A stretch of DNA of 64,000 nucleotides from Rhizopus arrhizus (Eukaryota > Mucoromycota > Mucoromycetes > Mucorales > Rhizopodaceae). Position 1 is the stretch's first letter. Each line of letters starts with the position of its first letter. The stretch lies in NCBI GenBank assembly GCA_024220505.1, contig JAKZZE010000022.1, forward strand, positions 248,001-312,000, given 5' to 3'. The notes beneath the pieces were generated by a model. That model did no database searches. It had not been told where the DNA came from and saw only the letters and a program-made list of their open reading frames with translations. Shown piece by piece: positions 44,921 through 57,873 of the stretch. The position numbers and the translations under genes are program-made.

Positions 44921-44929
44921 ATAATGACA
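44921..44929 (+). repeat. Target-site duplication, right copy (9 bp)
   Basis: ATAATGACA, exact copy of 42759-42767. Confidence 0.9.
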
Positions 44930-47618
44930 TTGTACACAATCACATATTTAAAATCAATCAAATTTTAACAATGAATATTAAAATTAGAGACTTTTATTTA
45001 TTATAGATGCTCTATCCATGCTATTTACTCGTAAACATTTTTTAATATCTTCTTTATGAAACAAAGATAAACAGGATTTTTGATTAAAATACAAAGATTA
45101 TCAAATGATATTCAAATTGAAAACAATAAAGTTAATATGAGATGTGATACAGTGGATATTTCAAGTAGAGGAACTTGGTTGGAATTTTATGTTTAACTTT
45201 GCTATTCTAAATTGATACATCAAAATGAATCATGGATCTGATTCAGTTCTCGTATTCTCTAAAGCTTCTTAATGAAGGAATGGCAGGTTCAAAGACATGA
45301 AAAATACATTCATTTCAACCATTGAATCCATCATGAAAAAATAAGAATTGAAAGTGTATACAATCCATTTCAACTCTTTTATACATAAAAAAAGGGCTTT
45401 TTCTATTTCTTGTTAAGCGTGTCAAGTCATAAATTTATGCTGGTCTGAATTAGAAAGTAGTGTCCCCTCCCCCCAAATTTTTTTTTCTTTGTTCTGACTT
45501 TAAATGGTAACATTGAGAAAGGATCTTTACAGTCGTTTTTTATTGCAGTGATTTAGTAAATAATCAAAATAAAAAAGGGTTTTATTAAGAAAGAGATGTT
45601 AGTGATTTTTAAACAATATACGTCATTATATGATATTTGAATAACTATTTCATAGCGACAGTAAAGAAGAGATCGCCTCCTTTTTTTTTTTTTCTATATT
45701 TAAAATGAGTAAATGTTATTTTTATACACAAATTATGTCCTTCTTTATTATTAAATTCATCTATTTTATGTATTACATGCATTTAGTTTTATACAATTCA
45801 ATCATACCTTTTTTAAAATGATGAGATATATTTCAATAAAATTAATCAAACAAGAAACAGCCATTCTCTAAAAACAAAAGTTTCATGTATCAATCACTCA
45901 CTATTTATCTAAACACAGGTAAAATAACGATTGATCTGTCTATTCACAATTATTTCAATTCCCTACTTGTACTAATAAAGCATTGGCTTGAGACTACCAT
46001 CTGGGGTTATTGTGATACACATAGTTTAAAAAATAACAATAATAATAATAGTTAAGAAAATAATAAATCATCTATTAATTCATAATAAATCAAGTTGAAC
46101 AGCGTAAAAAGATTAAAATAATTTTGATCGAGTAATAAGTGTGGGGTACGATTCTCAAGATGACACTAATCTGTATTGAGCCGTGGAATTACTGTACCTG
46201 AAAGTGAATTGGTCTAATTTCTAATAGCAAATAAAAAAGACTTTGTTACAAATTATATTCCTGAAACAATTGGGTTAATAGAAAGTAAAGAGTTTCAAGT
46301 CTTGCGCAGTTGAGTACATGGGTCACATGTTATTTTATATAGAATTATATCATGGCATCTCCACAAAATAATGTCTATCGGAACTTGAACAACAAAATCA
46401 GGTCTTTCCTGGAAGAACCAAGAAGATAAATTGACCGATTTTAGTTTTTTTGAATTTGTTTCCGACATTACATGGAGATTATGTGCTACCCCAGATCATC
46501 TTGTAAATCGTGGTATATTTCTGAATAAGAAAAAAAGCACACTAAACTTTATATTTTCCGTCTCAGAAATTATTCAGCCAAAAGGGTAAAAGCGGGGAGC
46601 GGTCCCTGGACATGAACGTATCAGGGTAATAGCGTGTCTCTTAAATTTTTTACCGATTTTAATGGCTTTTCCCCATTTTTTCCCAGGGTTACACTATTTT
46701 TTTGGTGACAAGCATGTTTGGGTTATATGAAAAGAACAAAACATACCTACCTCCCCCCACATGCATAACCAAAAACCTTACTGATTACAACAAAACACTG
46801 TAATTAAGTAACCGCTTTGGAAAAAAAAAAAAAGGACTGGTCATCAAGATGTCATTCGATTTCATTCTTTAAACCCATTCCACCTTAAGAGACTTACCCA
46901 AAAAAAAAAAGACAGGTACAGGCGCCATTTACTTTATAAACTTTTGAAAGCAATTTTAATTGTTTCAGTCTAGTCAGTCTATAATCCTATTTTATTTCGA
47001 TTCAAACAAAGATTTCAATTGATAATACACATTTTTTTTTTCTTTTATTAAATATGAAGTTTCGTAATGAATTCCTTACGAGCCATGGATTCATTAAAAC
47101 AAATGATATCATCGCTAAAGAACGAGGAGGACTGTATGGATAAAGCTGTTTAAGCTCAGATATAATTCGGTTATTGAAGCAAATAATTCACAATTACTTT
47201 AAATGGCATAGTGGCGAAAAAGAAAAAAAAAAAAAAGGAAAAAAAAATCTGGCGGGCCGACAGAATATTTATGAAAAATGCTATTTTGTTACCAAGCAAA
47301 AAACAATAATAATAAAAATAAGATTTTCTGTAAAATATTCCAGCATTTTTCAAGCTGTCAAATATTTTAAAAACAATAACAACACAACATCAAACAGCCC
47401 GAAAGTTTTTTTTTTAAAGAAAATCAAGTGATTTTTTTCAACAGAATTTGATCAAATTGATTAGGACCAAGAAATTAGAAATAAGGAAAATCGGACGTTT
47501 AATTATGACCAACCGGAATTATTGAAAAAAAATTTGACATATAAATAAATCAAGTTGTTTTGTACTTCTTTCTGCTTTTCATACATTTTTTTTTTTATAA
47601 TCAATTAATAAAGAAATA
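44930..47618. other. Long gene-poor interval
   Basis: About 2.7 kb without a supported gene. One weak coding-like stretch exists at 46353-46590 on the plus strand (MASPQNNVYRNLNNKIRSF, later FFEFVSDITWRLCATPDHL) but it is broken by stops and has no family. The right end must hold the hexose transporter promoter. Confidence 0.4.
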
Positions 47619-49265
47619 ATGGATTCCCGCGAATTATTTATGCCAAAGTACATGGTGTACTGTGGTGTCCTTGCTGCAATTGGTGCATTCTCAAACGGCT
47701 GGACCATTGGATCATCAAATGTGCCAGGAACAGTGACACACGCCTGTTCTACTGGAAGCGCGCATCTTCATAATTCTGCTTTCCCTGATTGTTTACCAAT
47801 GGATACTACTTTATGGTAATAAAGAACATACTCCTGTTATGTTCACCAATCACTAAACATCTTTTCCTTAGGGGATTTGCTGTATCATCATTTTGTATTG
47901 GTGGTCTTTTAGGTAGTTTAGTTGGTGGTGCTATTCAGACAAGATTGGGTCGTAAAATGACTATTATTGTAAATAACACTGGTTTTATTCTTGGTGGTAT
48001 CCTTATTGGATGCTCTGTTCATACTGCTATGTTTATTATCGGACGTATGCTTTGTGGTGTCTCTTGTGGTTTAGGTTCCCTTGCAATCCCTACCTATCTT
48101 GGTGAGATCTCTACTCGTAAAGGAAGAGGTTTAATGGGTTCATTCAATCAGTAAATATTTTTCAAAATTCATACTTGAAATTTTTTTCTAACCTTTTTTT
48201 ATTATTAGATTCTTTGTTGTTACTGGTATCTTGTTATCCTCTGTTATTGGTTTACCTACTGCAAATGTTCCTTTATGGCGTCTTAATTATGCTATCGTTG
48301 CTATTCCTGCCATTTTCCAAATCTTTGCTATGTTTACCTGTGTTGAATCTCCTCGTTATCTTGTTTCCATTGGACGAATTGAAGACGCTCTTATCTCTCT
48401 TCAAAAGCTCCGTGGTACAGCTGATGTTACAGAAGAATTCTTTGAAATCGTTGCTGGCCAACTCGGTCAAAAGAAGGCTACTCGTATTTTGAAAGAAAAT
48501 TCTCATGAAAAGAACACGATGAAAAACCTTACTGTCGATGAAGGTTTTGATAACAATGACGCTGCTGATGAAAGTGCAAACAAGAAGATATCTGATATTG
48601 AATCTGATGATGATGATGAAAGACGTCCTCCTATGAACTTGATTGAAATCTTCAAGGACCCCGTTATTCGTAAGATCTTTGGTATCGTTTTATTCCACCA
48701 CATGTATCAACAATTGTCCGGAATGAACGCTGTCATGTACTATTCTACTACTATCTTCGAATCTGCTGTTTCTCCACAAGAAGCTCAATACTATGCTATT
48801 TACACTACCCTTACTAACTTTGGTATGTCTATCGTTGCCATGTTCTTTGTTGATCGATCCGGTCGTCGTTCACTGCTTCTCGCTGCTGAAGCCGGTACTT
48901 GTATCTTCTCTATCCTTCTTGTCATCGGTTACAAATACAACATCGGTAACCTTTTGGTCGCCTCTGTCTTCTTGTACGTAGCTAGTTTTGCTATTGGTAT
49001 TGGTCCAGTCCCTTGGATGATTACTTCCGAATTGACTCCTATCCATGCTTCCTCAGCTGTCGGTTCTGCCTGTACAGCCATGAACTGGGCTATGAACTTT
49101 GTCATTGGTCAAATCTTCCCTGTTATTTTCGCTGCTATTCAAGGTTGGTCTTTCCTTATTTTTGCTGCTATTTGTGCCGTTGCTTTCGTGTTTACTTTCT
49201 TCTTCTTACCTGAAACAAAGGGAAGATCTATTGAAGAAATCGTTGATAGCTTCCACCGTCATTAA
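47619..49265 (+). CDS. MFS hexose/sugar transporter
   Basis: Three exons, 47619-47815, 47872-48150 and 48209-49265, give 510 residues, the normal length. It is a 12-segment sugar porter of the major facilitator superfamily, importing hexoses across the plasma membrane by facilitated diffusion or proton symport. Motifs: RLGRK in loop 2-3, GRMLCGVSCGLGSLAIPTYL, ESPRYL, QQLSGMNAVMYYSTTIF (segment 7 QQ-SG-N signature of sugar porters), DRSGRRS and PETKGRSIEEI at the C-terminal end. The central cytosolic loop has an acidic insert (DIESDDDDERRPP). Third positions favour T/C in highly conserved stretches, as expected for a well-expressed gene. Glucose preference is likely but not provable. Confidence 0.94.
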
Positions 49266-51056
49266 GACAACTTCCCTTACGTGTATAAAAATATATATCT
49301 TTAGTACTGATTATATTTTTCTTCCCCTTTACATGAAAAAATATCTTGTATTCCTCTTTGTAAATAGTCCCCCTCTTTAATATTAAATAAATGATAGAAG
49401 TTGAATTTCATCGTAAATTTTCATTGATTCAATTGAATACATCATGCTTTGTTACAGAATTAAGATGCACGAATGTGTGAAACTCTTGTTTCACATTTTA
49501 AATTTGTATTTCTTACGGCAGCTGACTGTAATAAGTCATGATCTGTATCTATGAAACATAATTGATAGTATTCCAATAGTCCTTAGCAATATTTTATTGA
49601 TGTAACCTACTACTGGTTCCTGAAAGAACTTTTTCAGCTTCTATATAAAGCAATTCTTTCCGCTTTTTCCCTACATTCTATGTTAATCCTTTTTTTTTTC
49701 TGCGTAGCATTTTTCTGCGTTTGTGAAAGACAATCGTACTTTGCACAACCATACTGACCGTGCTTTAAAGCAAACATTTTTTTTTTTTTTAAAATTTGAG
49801 TAGAAGGCCTGTTAACTAAAGCTACAAAAATAATAGACGACTTAAAGTTAAGCCAATCAATATATTAATAATAATCAAAAGCAAAGACTTATTTAAATGA
49901 GAAAAGGTATGTACTGACCAAAAATCAAATGACTATAACTCTTAGTTTATATTATTGATTTTGTATATAAGCTTTCTTTATTGCTTCATCTTTGAGAGAT
50001 ATCGATAATAGGCTGTGCTAATGCGTTGGAAGGTTTTAGCTTCAAAAAACAAGTGCACCAGATATTCGAAAGAAGGAAGAGAAACTATTGATTCGTGAGA
50101 ATAAATTAGTTCTAAACAAGCTTCTACAAATAATGTACACACCATTAGAATTTTAGAAAACTTATTTGAGGTAAGTTGTAAAAATAGTAGAACGAGTAAC
50201 AGTGTTTTTTTTAAAAAAAAAACATGTCACCAGAAAACACAGGGTTATTAAAGAAAGCATATAGAAAAATTCTTTAAATATACAAATGATTTAAATGAAA
50301 ATCAGCAGATTCATCTATATTTTCAGAATCTTTGTTTAAAGGAAAAGGATGGCTATGAATCTGCTGTTACCACAGTTCATATTTGACTAATTTCTTAAAT
50401 GAAAATATGAGTTCTCAAAAAAGCAAATCGTTTTTTTTTTATTTGAATTAAACAATAAAAAAAACATTACAGGCAGTTCTTTAAGTATTATGTATGCGAT
50501 GACTGCTATACACCAAACCCAATGACATAGAAGAATATGCTCCTTGTTTTCAAAGTATGCTTTTTTTTTAGTCATACGTTACATATTCATACCTTACGCA
50601 TTTTATTAGATATGCTTTTCTTCAAAATATAAACTTGCGCCTCAATTTGTAAAGAGAGTACCTTTAATGAATTTTGCCTTTGGAATCGAAGTTTTCGGCT
50701 ATGCTGAGCCTTTAGGATACCCTATTTTGGATTGAACTTAAAATCAATAGAAGAATTTAAAGGAGATCAGGATTTTCATGTAACTAAAGCACAGAATCAA
50801 AGCAGATCAAATAGTTTGAAAAAAATGGTATACAATAGCCAAATGCTACTTACTCAATTTTCTTCATTGTAATTATCTGGCAAAGCTGCAAAGATAAAAA
50901 CATTCAAAAATTGTATTCCTTTTAAGGAAATTGGTGTGCTGGGATTCAATCAAAAAGGCAGAGTGAGAGCAATGGCCCAGTAGAACAAATGCTTCAGCAC
51001 CACATAGTTATGATCCTCCTCTTTTCCATCGTCAACAGACTTGAAGGCAATATACG
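49266..51056. other. Intergenic region between hexose transporter and RPL11
   Basis: About 1.8 kb with poly-T runs and no supported gene. Short coding-like bits near 50250-50390 are broken by stops. Confidence 0.4.
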
Positions 51057-51920
51057 ATGGTAAATAAAGACAAATGGAAATGGATGGATGGATGGATGGA
51101 TTGAGATAATTAAGAGATATGTGGATTTTCTGAAACAAGCAATTGAAATATCGTTTAAAATGCTCGTGCACTTTTTCAGCATTTAATCACAACGCATTCA
51201 ATAATGACTTATACATTGAACAAATAAAGTGAACCTTTTGGTCTTTATTCGCTTCACTGCATCGCATTCTCTTATTTCAAAGCAATCCTTCCATCTGTGA
51301 GCTAGAAATAGACCGACTAACAATATGAATAGAGTACTGAACAAAAGACTCCTGTCAACCCCATGCGTAACCTCAGAATCGAAAAGTTGGTTCTCAACAT
51401 CTCTGTTGGTGAATCTGGTGACAGACTTACTCGTGCCGCTAAGGTGCTCGAACAATTAACTGGTCAAACCCCCGTTTACTCCAAGGCCCGTTACACTGTT
51501 CGTTCTTTCTCTATTCGTCGTAACGAAAAGATTGCTGTTCACGTCACTGTCCGTGGCCCCAAGGCCGAAGAAATCCTTGAACGTGGTTTGAAGGTTAAGG
51601 AATACGAACTTAAGGCTCGTAACTTCTCTGAAACTGGTAACTTTGGTTTCGGTATTGACGAACACATTGATTTGGGTATCAAGTATGATCCCTCCATTGG
51701 TATCTACGGTATGGACTACTATGTCGTCATGGGCCGTCCTGGTTACCGTGTCTCTCGCCGTAAGCACTGCAAGTCTACCGTTGGTGTCACTCACCGCATC
51801 AAGAAGGTAAATTTTAAAGAATGTATTGTATTAAATACTAAATGAATATATTTTAAATAGGAGGAATCCATTGAATGGTTCAAGAACCGTTTTGATGGTG
51901 TTGTTAGTAACAAGGCCTAA
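51057..51920 (+). CDS. RPL11: 60S ribosomal protein uL5 (RPL11)
   Basis: The main exon 51333-51806 and the last exon 51861-51920 encode nearly the whole protein (178 residues with the proposed start). The large ribosomal subunit protein uL5 binds 5S rRNA. Landmarks: [73 protein letters not shown] and [10 protein letters not shown]. The exon-2 frame opens [13 protein letters not shown] without its own Met at the expected N-terminus; an acceptor at 51331-51332 has a CTAAC branch site 12-16 bases before it. The best upstream match is ATG|GTAAAT at 51057-51059, making a three-base coding exon and a 273-nt intron. A start at the internal Met (51363) is the alternative. Confidence 0.93.
51060..51332 (+). 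other. Proposed first intron of RPL11
   Basis: 273 nt, much longer than other introns here, with donor GTAAAT, branch-like GACTAAC at 51315-51321 and acceptor AATAG. It contains a GGAT tetranucleotide repeat (51081-51101). Long first introns right after the ATG are common in fungal ribosomal protein genes. Confidence 0.55.
51081..51101. repeat. (GGAT)n tetranucleotide repeat
   Basis: About five TGGA/GGAT units inside the proposed RPL11 intron. Confidence 0.9.
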
Positions 51921-52240
51921 ATTATAAATAAAAACTTTCTTTATTGAAAAATATCTACTTGTTCTTAACTATATTAAACATTGCGTTTGACTAATTGAGG
52001 CATAAGCTTAAAAATGTTAAGTATAAAAAAAAAACTCTGTTGAAAATATGATGCAGATTTGAGTAGAATTCAAAGAGGTGATATTTTGTAAGCATCAGCC
52101 ATTTATATTATTTCAACACTGCTTTTACAGATCAATTTTCAATCCCCCTGTATCAAAAAAACAAAATGTGTAAAAATGTGTTGTATGCCGAGCCTAACAA
52201 ATAGTAACACTATGCCAACAGCATGTTTATTTTTATTTCT
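51921..52240. other. Convergent intergenic region RPL11/SMB1
   Basis: 320 bases between the 3' ends of RPL11 and SMB1; AATAAA-like motif right after the RPL11 stop (51924-51930). Confidence 0.4.
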
Positions 52241-52998
52241 TTACATAGGAGGGCGATATCCTGGGGGAGGAGGAGGTCTGAATCCTGGTGGAGGAGGACG
52301 GAATCCGGGTGGTGGGGGACGGAATCCTGGTGGAGGAGGTGGCTAAACAATAAAAGTGAGTATTGCAAATTGAAAAAATGATATTAATATGCTTACAATA
52401 GCTTGGCCAGGAGCACCAGGAGGACGAGCATAAGGAACAGGAGATGCTTGATAACCAGGTCTAGGTTGCATCATCTATAAAAATGGCACCATGAGTATAT
52501 GCGTGTATAAAACCATTTATTGTACTTACACCAGGAGCAGGACCACCAACGCCACGAACAGGACCTGCGAGGCCTGTCATGGGGCCACCTAATGGTGGAG
52601 GAGCAGCAGGCATACCACGACCCATAGGCTAAAACAAAGAAATAAGTAACTGTACAAAACACATCTGCCAAATTCCTTTTGCTTATTCTTACTCTTCCTA
52701 TACCCGTACCAGCCAAAAGACTGGCACCTCGTGCTCTAGCATCGTCAATAGATGGTGGAGGAGGACCGTCAATGCTGATGCTAATGATCGTCTCACCTCT
52801 CAAAATGACTAAACCCAAAGTTCTCTTCATTTCTTGTTCTGTTGGGTTGTTGCTTTTGGCCTTTGATTTCACTTTTCTAAATTCTTCACAATCTGCCAAG
52901 ACAAGGTTCATGTGTTTATCGAATGCAAGCATCTGGCCTGTCAATACACGTGAATCCGACATAGTAACTCTGAGTCGGTAATTCACCAGATTCGCCAT
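52241..52998 (-). CDS. SMB1: Small nuclear ribonucleoprotein SmB/B'
   Basis: Four exons, 52693-52998, 52530-52628, 52397-52474 and 52241-52342, give 194 residues. SmB is one of the seven Sm proteins that form the ring on U1, U2, U4 and U5 snRNAs. Sm1 and Sm2 motifs are present: VTMSDSRVLTGQMLAFDKHMN with LADCEEF, then LGLVILRGETIISIS. The tail is Pro/Gly/Arg-rich and ends in four PPPPGFR/YRP-type repeats, as in animal SmB/B'; these repeats bind WW or GYF domain splicing factors. Introns 2 and 3 fall between tail blocks, and each tail exon is a multiple of three (99, 78, 102 nt), so exon skipping would keep the frame. Confidence 0.95.
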
Positions 52999-55900
52999 TT
53001 TACTACTACTTGTCTTTGTCTATTATCATCATTAGTATACATGCCGTTAATCAAGTAATCATTTTCGTTTTTTATTACCATTTTTTATGTTGTTTGATTC
53101 CAATCAAGAAAAAACAGGAATCTATAAAAATAGGTCGAATTTACAATCAAAAAAGAAAAGACACAGCTTTGGGCTCGTTTTTTCTCTAGAAAATTAAACT
53201 CACTCAGCTTGAGCTTATGAGGAAGCGTGTGTCTGTGGCTTACGAGTCGCTCGACATTTCATTGAAACTCCATCCGACTTAATGATGACGTAAAAAAGTA
53301 GATGTTGAAATTGAAAAATATGTCGTCTCTATGGCCGCATAGTTTGGCTTGAAATGCTAAATGGCAATAGCAACAGAATGGCCTTCCTCTTTCATACTTG
53401 TATGAATACCAACTATAACCCTTGTTTGAGATAATTTGCTTAAAAATGGCACTTGCATTTCGTAACAACATTCCTAAAAATGTGAGCAAAAGCAGTTCAA
53501 AGAACATTATTGGCTGTTCGTAAAACAATTGCTGACTTGCAAGTGACTTATATATACCTCGCACCACTGAACAAAGTGTTATGCACCATCTTGGGGGCAA
53601 AATCATTTTGAAGTATGGCAAAATTGGAGGGGGGAAAAGAACAGCATTCCTCGAGCATCATAAAAAGTTCATTCAGAATTACATACAAGAAAACAATTAA
53701 ATAGCTTTGTTTGACATAAAATATAGTCTTTAATTGGACGACTTAGATAATACACATGTATATACATTTTCTGCAGATGTTTTTAAACAAGGAAGCCGGA
53801 ATTACACAAAAAAAGACAAGGCCTATTGAAGAGAAGAAAAAAGACTCAAAAAAGAAAAAAAAAATTGTATCGATGTTACAGGAAAGAGGCATTGTGTACC
53901 GGAAGAACTGAGGATTAGTAAACTTTGGTAGAGCTAAACCAGAGGAAATCTCAATAAAATATTTTCAAAGCCTTTTATAGCCAATTATTAACTTAATATT
54001 GCGTTGCAATATATAGTGCTAATTCGTTAAATCTATCACCAAAGCATCAATGTCGGTTTCTTTTGATACTTGGCTTAACTCGAGTTCCTGTAAGTGTATT
54101 ATGTCAATAGCTTGAATTATTCCTGCTCAAAGTATTTAGTGCAATTACTCATGTTACTATCTGACTTATAATGAACTGCTTATCTGAGTAACAAAGCTCT
54201 TCAATAAAACAGGGCAGAGTAAGCAGTATATAGTTTCTACTAATACTTTACGTTTTCTAGATAGCTAAATATCACGTACTAGTGCCACTGTAATAGATGG
54301 TGGATCAGATCTTGCCTTAGAGGCATGAATTAGCTACTAACGTTCAATGATTATTCAATTGGAAGCTATTGTGTATACTCTCTTTCACTATTGGCCCAAA
54401 TGCTAATTGACACTCATAAAAATTAGCTAAGGCTTCAGCAATAGAGCGATAAAAAATAAACTTCACCACAAAGATAGATAGTCTAGGTTTTCTTATTTTA
54501 TTTTTGTGCAAACACCAATATTATTTTATCTAGCAGTGTATATTACTATAATGATATCAACGTATGTAACTCGCTAATTTTGCCATATTAAGTGCTCTGT
54601 TGTGTACGCTCCTAAGTAGCTTTTATATCACTTTAGAGTTTAAAGAGTTTCATGATAGATCCGTTTTAAAAAATGATGGCTCAATTGCTATCTATATGAG
54701 AAAAGGCATTGAGCAACGTTACAAGATCGCCAATTGAGTATAATTTGCTAAACAACCGAAAAGCAAGAATTTCGCAGTGTGCTTTACAAACAATGAAAAA
54801 GGTCATATATAAATAATGATATAAAGGCTCATTCAAAATAAAAGTATGATTAACCTGGGACTAGCTTTTGATACACAAATTTGGAAAATAAGAAAATTAG
54901 GTAAAGTGTCACGGAAAAGCTATTGTTCTTAGAATAAAAAAGGCAACAAGTTCATTAAGAAGAAAGGATTCATTATAAATGAATATGTAACTTATAAAAA
55001 AAAACAATTGATGCTCTTTCTTTCCTTTCTCACTTTTTTTTCTCTTCAAATTTTTGTTTGTTCTTAATTGTTTATGTTATTTTTAGTCTTGTTCATAATG
55101 AATTGAACATCTTATGGTAACACAGTAGTAGAAGGTCATGATCCCTTTTTGTGTATGGGAATTTGTAGTGCTAAGCACAAGCAAATTGTAGTTCAATAAA
55201 AGGCACTTAGTACTACAGCCGCTCTACGTACAAGTCTGATAAAAGTAATGTAAAGAAATTGATTTGTAATCACATTACTTATGTATCAGAGCCTTCTATC
55301 TCTTTCAGGGGATGTAACTTATTCTATTTATTAACAAACATAGATTAACTTTATTCATTTGTTTATAAAAGCTCATAAAAATCCTATCAACATTCACATG
55401 TTTAGCTAAGTCGCGAGTTTAAATTTGTTGAAGGACAGAAAGCATTAATTATAACAATAAAAAAACATGTTTCTGTGGCTTCGCTTAAAACAAGTTGAGC
55501 TATACAAAGAAGCGTCAGAATTGACCAAGCATTTGCAATCAATATTGACAAAAGGTCTCTAATGTACGAGAGTAGCTATTATAACTATAGGAAATATAGC
55601 AATTTATTTGGCGAAAGAAAAATTGCATGTGTATTAAAACTTTCGTAGTTTACATTATACAGAAGCACGGCATAATCATCCAATCAAAATGCTACTGTTT
55701 GAGCTGCAATTTAGTTTTCTATACTTTACAAACCATACAAATAGTTACAAACCATAAGAAGTCTCGTTATGGTTGTAACACAGGATGAAGGTGTTTTGTT
55801 CTCAACCCAATAGGTCAAAACTATTGTCTGGTCGCACATCACTTTCCTTCCCATTTACCTAAAAAACTTTTTTCTTTCTTTCTTTTGCTTTCTTTCTTTT

Positions 55901-56347
55901 ATTCTTGAACTTGACTCATCAACTTGGATAATTGCCAAGAAAATTATTTATTAAAATGACACATTTAAGGTTTACTTTTTTTGCCTTATCTTTCTCCTTT
56001 AAACTTTCACTAACACCATAAGCGTTTTTTGTAGTGATTTTTCATACTTGCGTATGTGTTTCATTGTACTTTGATAATAAAATAAGGACATTAGTAAAAA
56101 AAAAAAAATTGACTGATTTTATTAGAGAGAGTTACAGTAGAAATATACATGATTATATTCCTTATATCAAGAGTATGGGCAAACGATCGATTTCAATGTT
56201 TACATCCTAAAAGAATTTTAAGTGGAGAATTAAGAAGCATTGTCACAATAATGTACTTTCTAACGATAATAATGCAAATGTCTTGGGGTATTCAGTAAAA
56301 AAAAAAATATTGCACGCATACAATTCCCTAAAAACTACATAGATATT
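52999..56347. other. Long gene-poor interval
   Basis: 3.3 kb with SMB1's promoter at its left end. The remainder is AT-rich with many stops in all frames. The minus-strand open frame at 53259-53621 has no recognisable domain. No tRNA-like cloverleaf or transposon end was spotted. Confidence 0.45.
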
Positions 56348-57755
56348 ATGTCGACTTGGATTAAATATTCAGAAAGCTTTATCGAGATTCCTCATACAAA
56401 CACCTTTATATCTAAACCATTCATGTACTGGACTCCACGACATCAGCAAATAGCGATGGTAATTTTGGTATCACAAAAATCAATTTATTTTCATTAATCT
56501 CTTCATCTATTAGGCTATTGATTATGTAGAATGCGTTACTTTATCACTACAAACAGGCATATTTTTCCTACTTCAATGCTTTTGGAATTATTTGTCAAAC
56601 AATGTGGCAAAGAGATCTTTTATGGGTTCCTGGGAATTCATTTTTTATATAGTTTGGTATGTTACACACATATTAGCAACAATAGATGGGAACACTGAAA
56701 AAGAAATAGGGCATTAGGAAGTATGGCTGCTTTTCCAATTTTGCAATGGTATTATCGGGATAATGTTACAAAAAGAGAAGCAATTCCTCAATTAGCTTAC
56801 AGTGCAGAAAGTGAGTGATTTCATATACACATATTTTGTAATGCATTGCTAGACTTTACTAATTACTTCAAATTGCTATAAAGTATTAATTGCAGCAATA
56901 TTAGGTGTCCGATCTCATTTTAGATTTAAAAGAATCATCAATATTACTCGCAATATGAAATCAGGAGGCACGGCTATTGTTGGAAAGATTGGCTATTTTA
57001 AGGATATGAACCTTTTCATGACAGCTGTTCTTTTTCTTATGTCAATCAGTTTGGGTATCCTCTGTGTGGATGGTTTAACAAGTGGAAGTACTATTAATTC
57101 AAACAAATTTGCTACTGATTTATTAACTGGTAACTGCGATACTTGTGTCATCTTCTTATGGATTATTGGCGTAAATTTATTTATTGTTATTGCAACTTTT
57201 TCTATATGATCTTTAACATATACATATTGATAGATATCCATTTTTCATCCTCGTCGCTCAACAGATGAAGTTGGTGTAAGCACTTTTTCTAAAAGTGAAA
57301 GCCACAATCATGATATTGAAAACAAAGCTTCAAGTAAATTTGGTACGTCATTTGCTAGCAATAATGATTTACATCCAAGTTCAAATCTAAGTCAACGTGT
57401 TGCCAATTTTATAGACAACAGGAACAGTGGCCCAGCTCAAACCTCCAATCAATTTTTAAGACCAATGTCACCAATGGAAGTTGATTACCCTACAATGTCT
57501 GTGCCTAATAACAAGTTTGTACTGGCGCCAAACAGTAAACGATACAACATGCAACCCACAGGGGTCTCATCCGAAGCACCACCATCACCTAAATCCCAAG
57601 ATTATCCTATGCAGACTATAAGTGGGGCAGCTGTAGCCGCTGTTGCTACTGGTGGTCACGACTTTGGGTTTCACCCTATCATAGATAAAAATAGCAACGA
57701 ATATGACTATCTTCGAACAGAATCGAATTGGGCAAGACGACCATCTTTCAAATAG
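56348..57755 (+). CDS. Multi-pass membrane protein of unknown function
   Basis: Five exons, 56348-56458, 56514-56656, 56710-56810, 56884-57170 and 57234-57755, join in frame into 387 residues. About 6-7 hydrophobic segments are seen between residues 35 and 215 (for example LSLQTGIFFLLQCFW, FIFYIVWALGSMAAF, ILIAAILGV, FMTAVLFLMSISLGILC, CDTCVIFLWIIG). Then comes a basic FHPRRS and a 170-residue hydrophilic Ser/Asn/Pro-rich tail. The topology is like a sensor or GPCR-type protein with a cytosolic tail, but I recognise no family signature. Exon 4-5 splicing at GTAAAT removes in-frame stops and gives WIIG-ISIFHPRR. The gene is convergent with the C2 protein gene, 118 bases apart. Confidence 0.72.
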
Positions 57756-57873
57756 ATGCATATAAAGCCCTCTCTTCCCTCTTTTGTTCATGTACTAATT
57801 TTTTTATATAATAATAACATAGCAATAATAATATATAATAAAATGTATCCAAATATTGAATTCATTACAAAAT

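Noticed and set aside
53259..53621. 120-codon minus-strand open frame upstream of SMB1
   Set aside because: No domain and composition like the surrounding non-coding DNA.
57171..57209. Unspliced end of exon 4 in the membrane protein gene (extra hydrophobic residues and a stop)
   Set aside because: A good GTAAAT donor at 57171 and TAG acceptor at 57233 restore the frame to the long tail exon.
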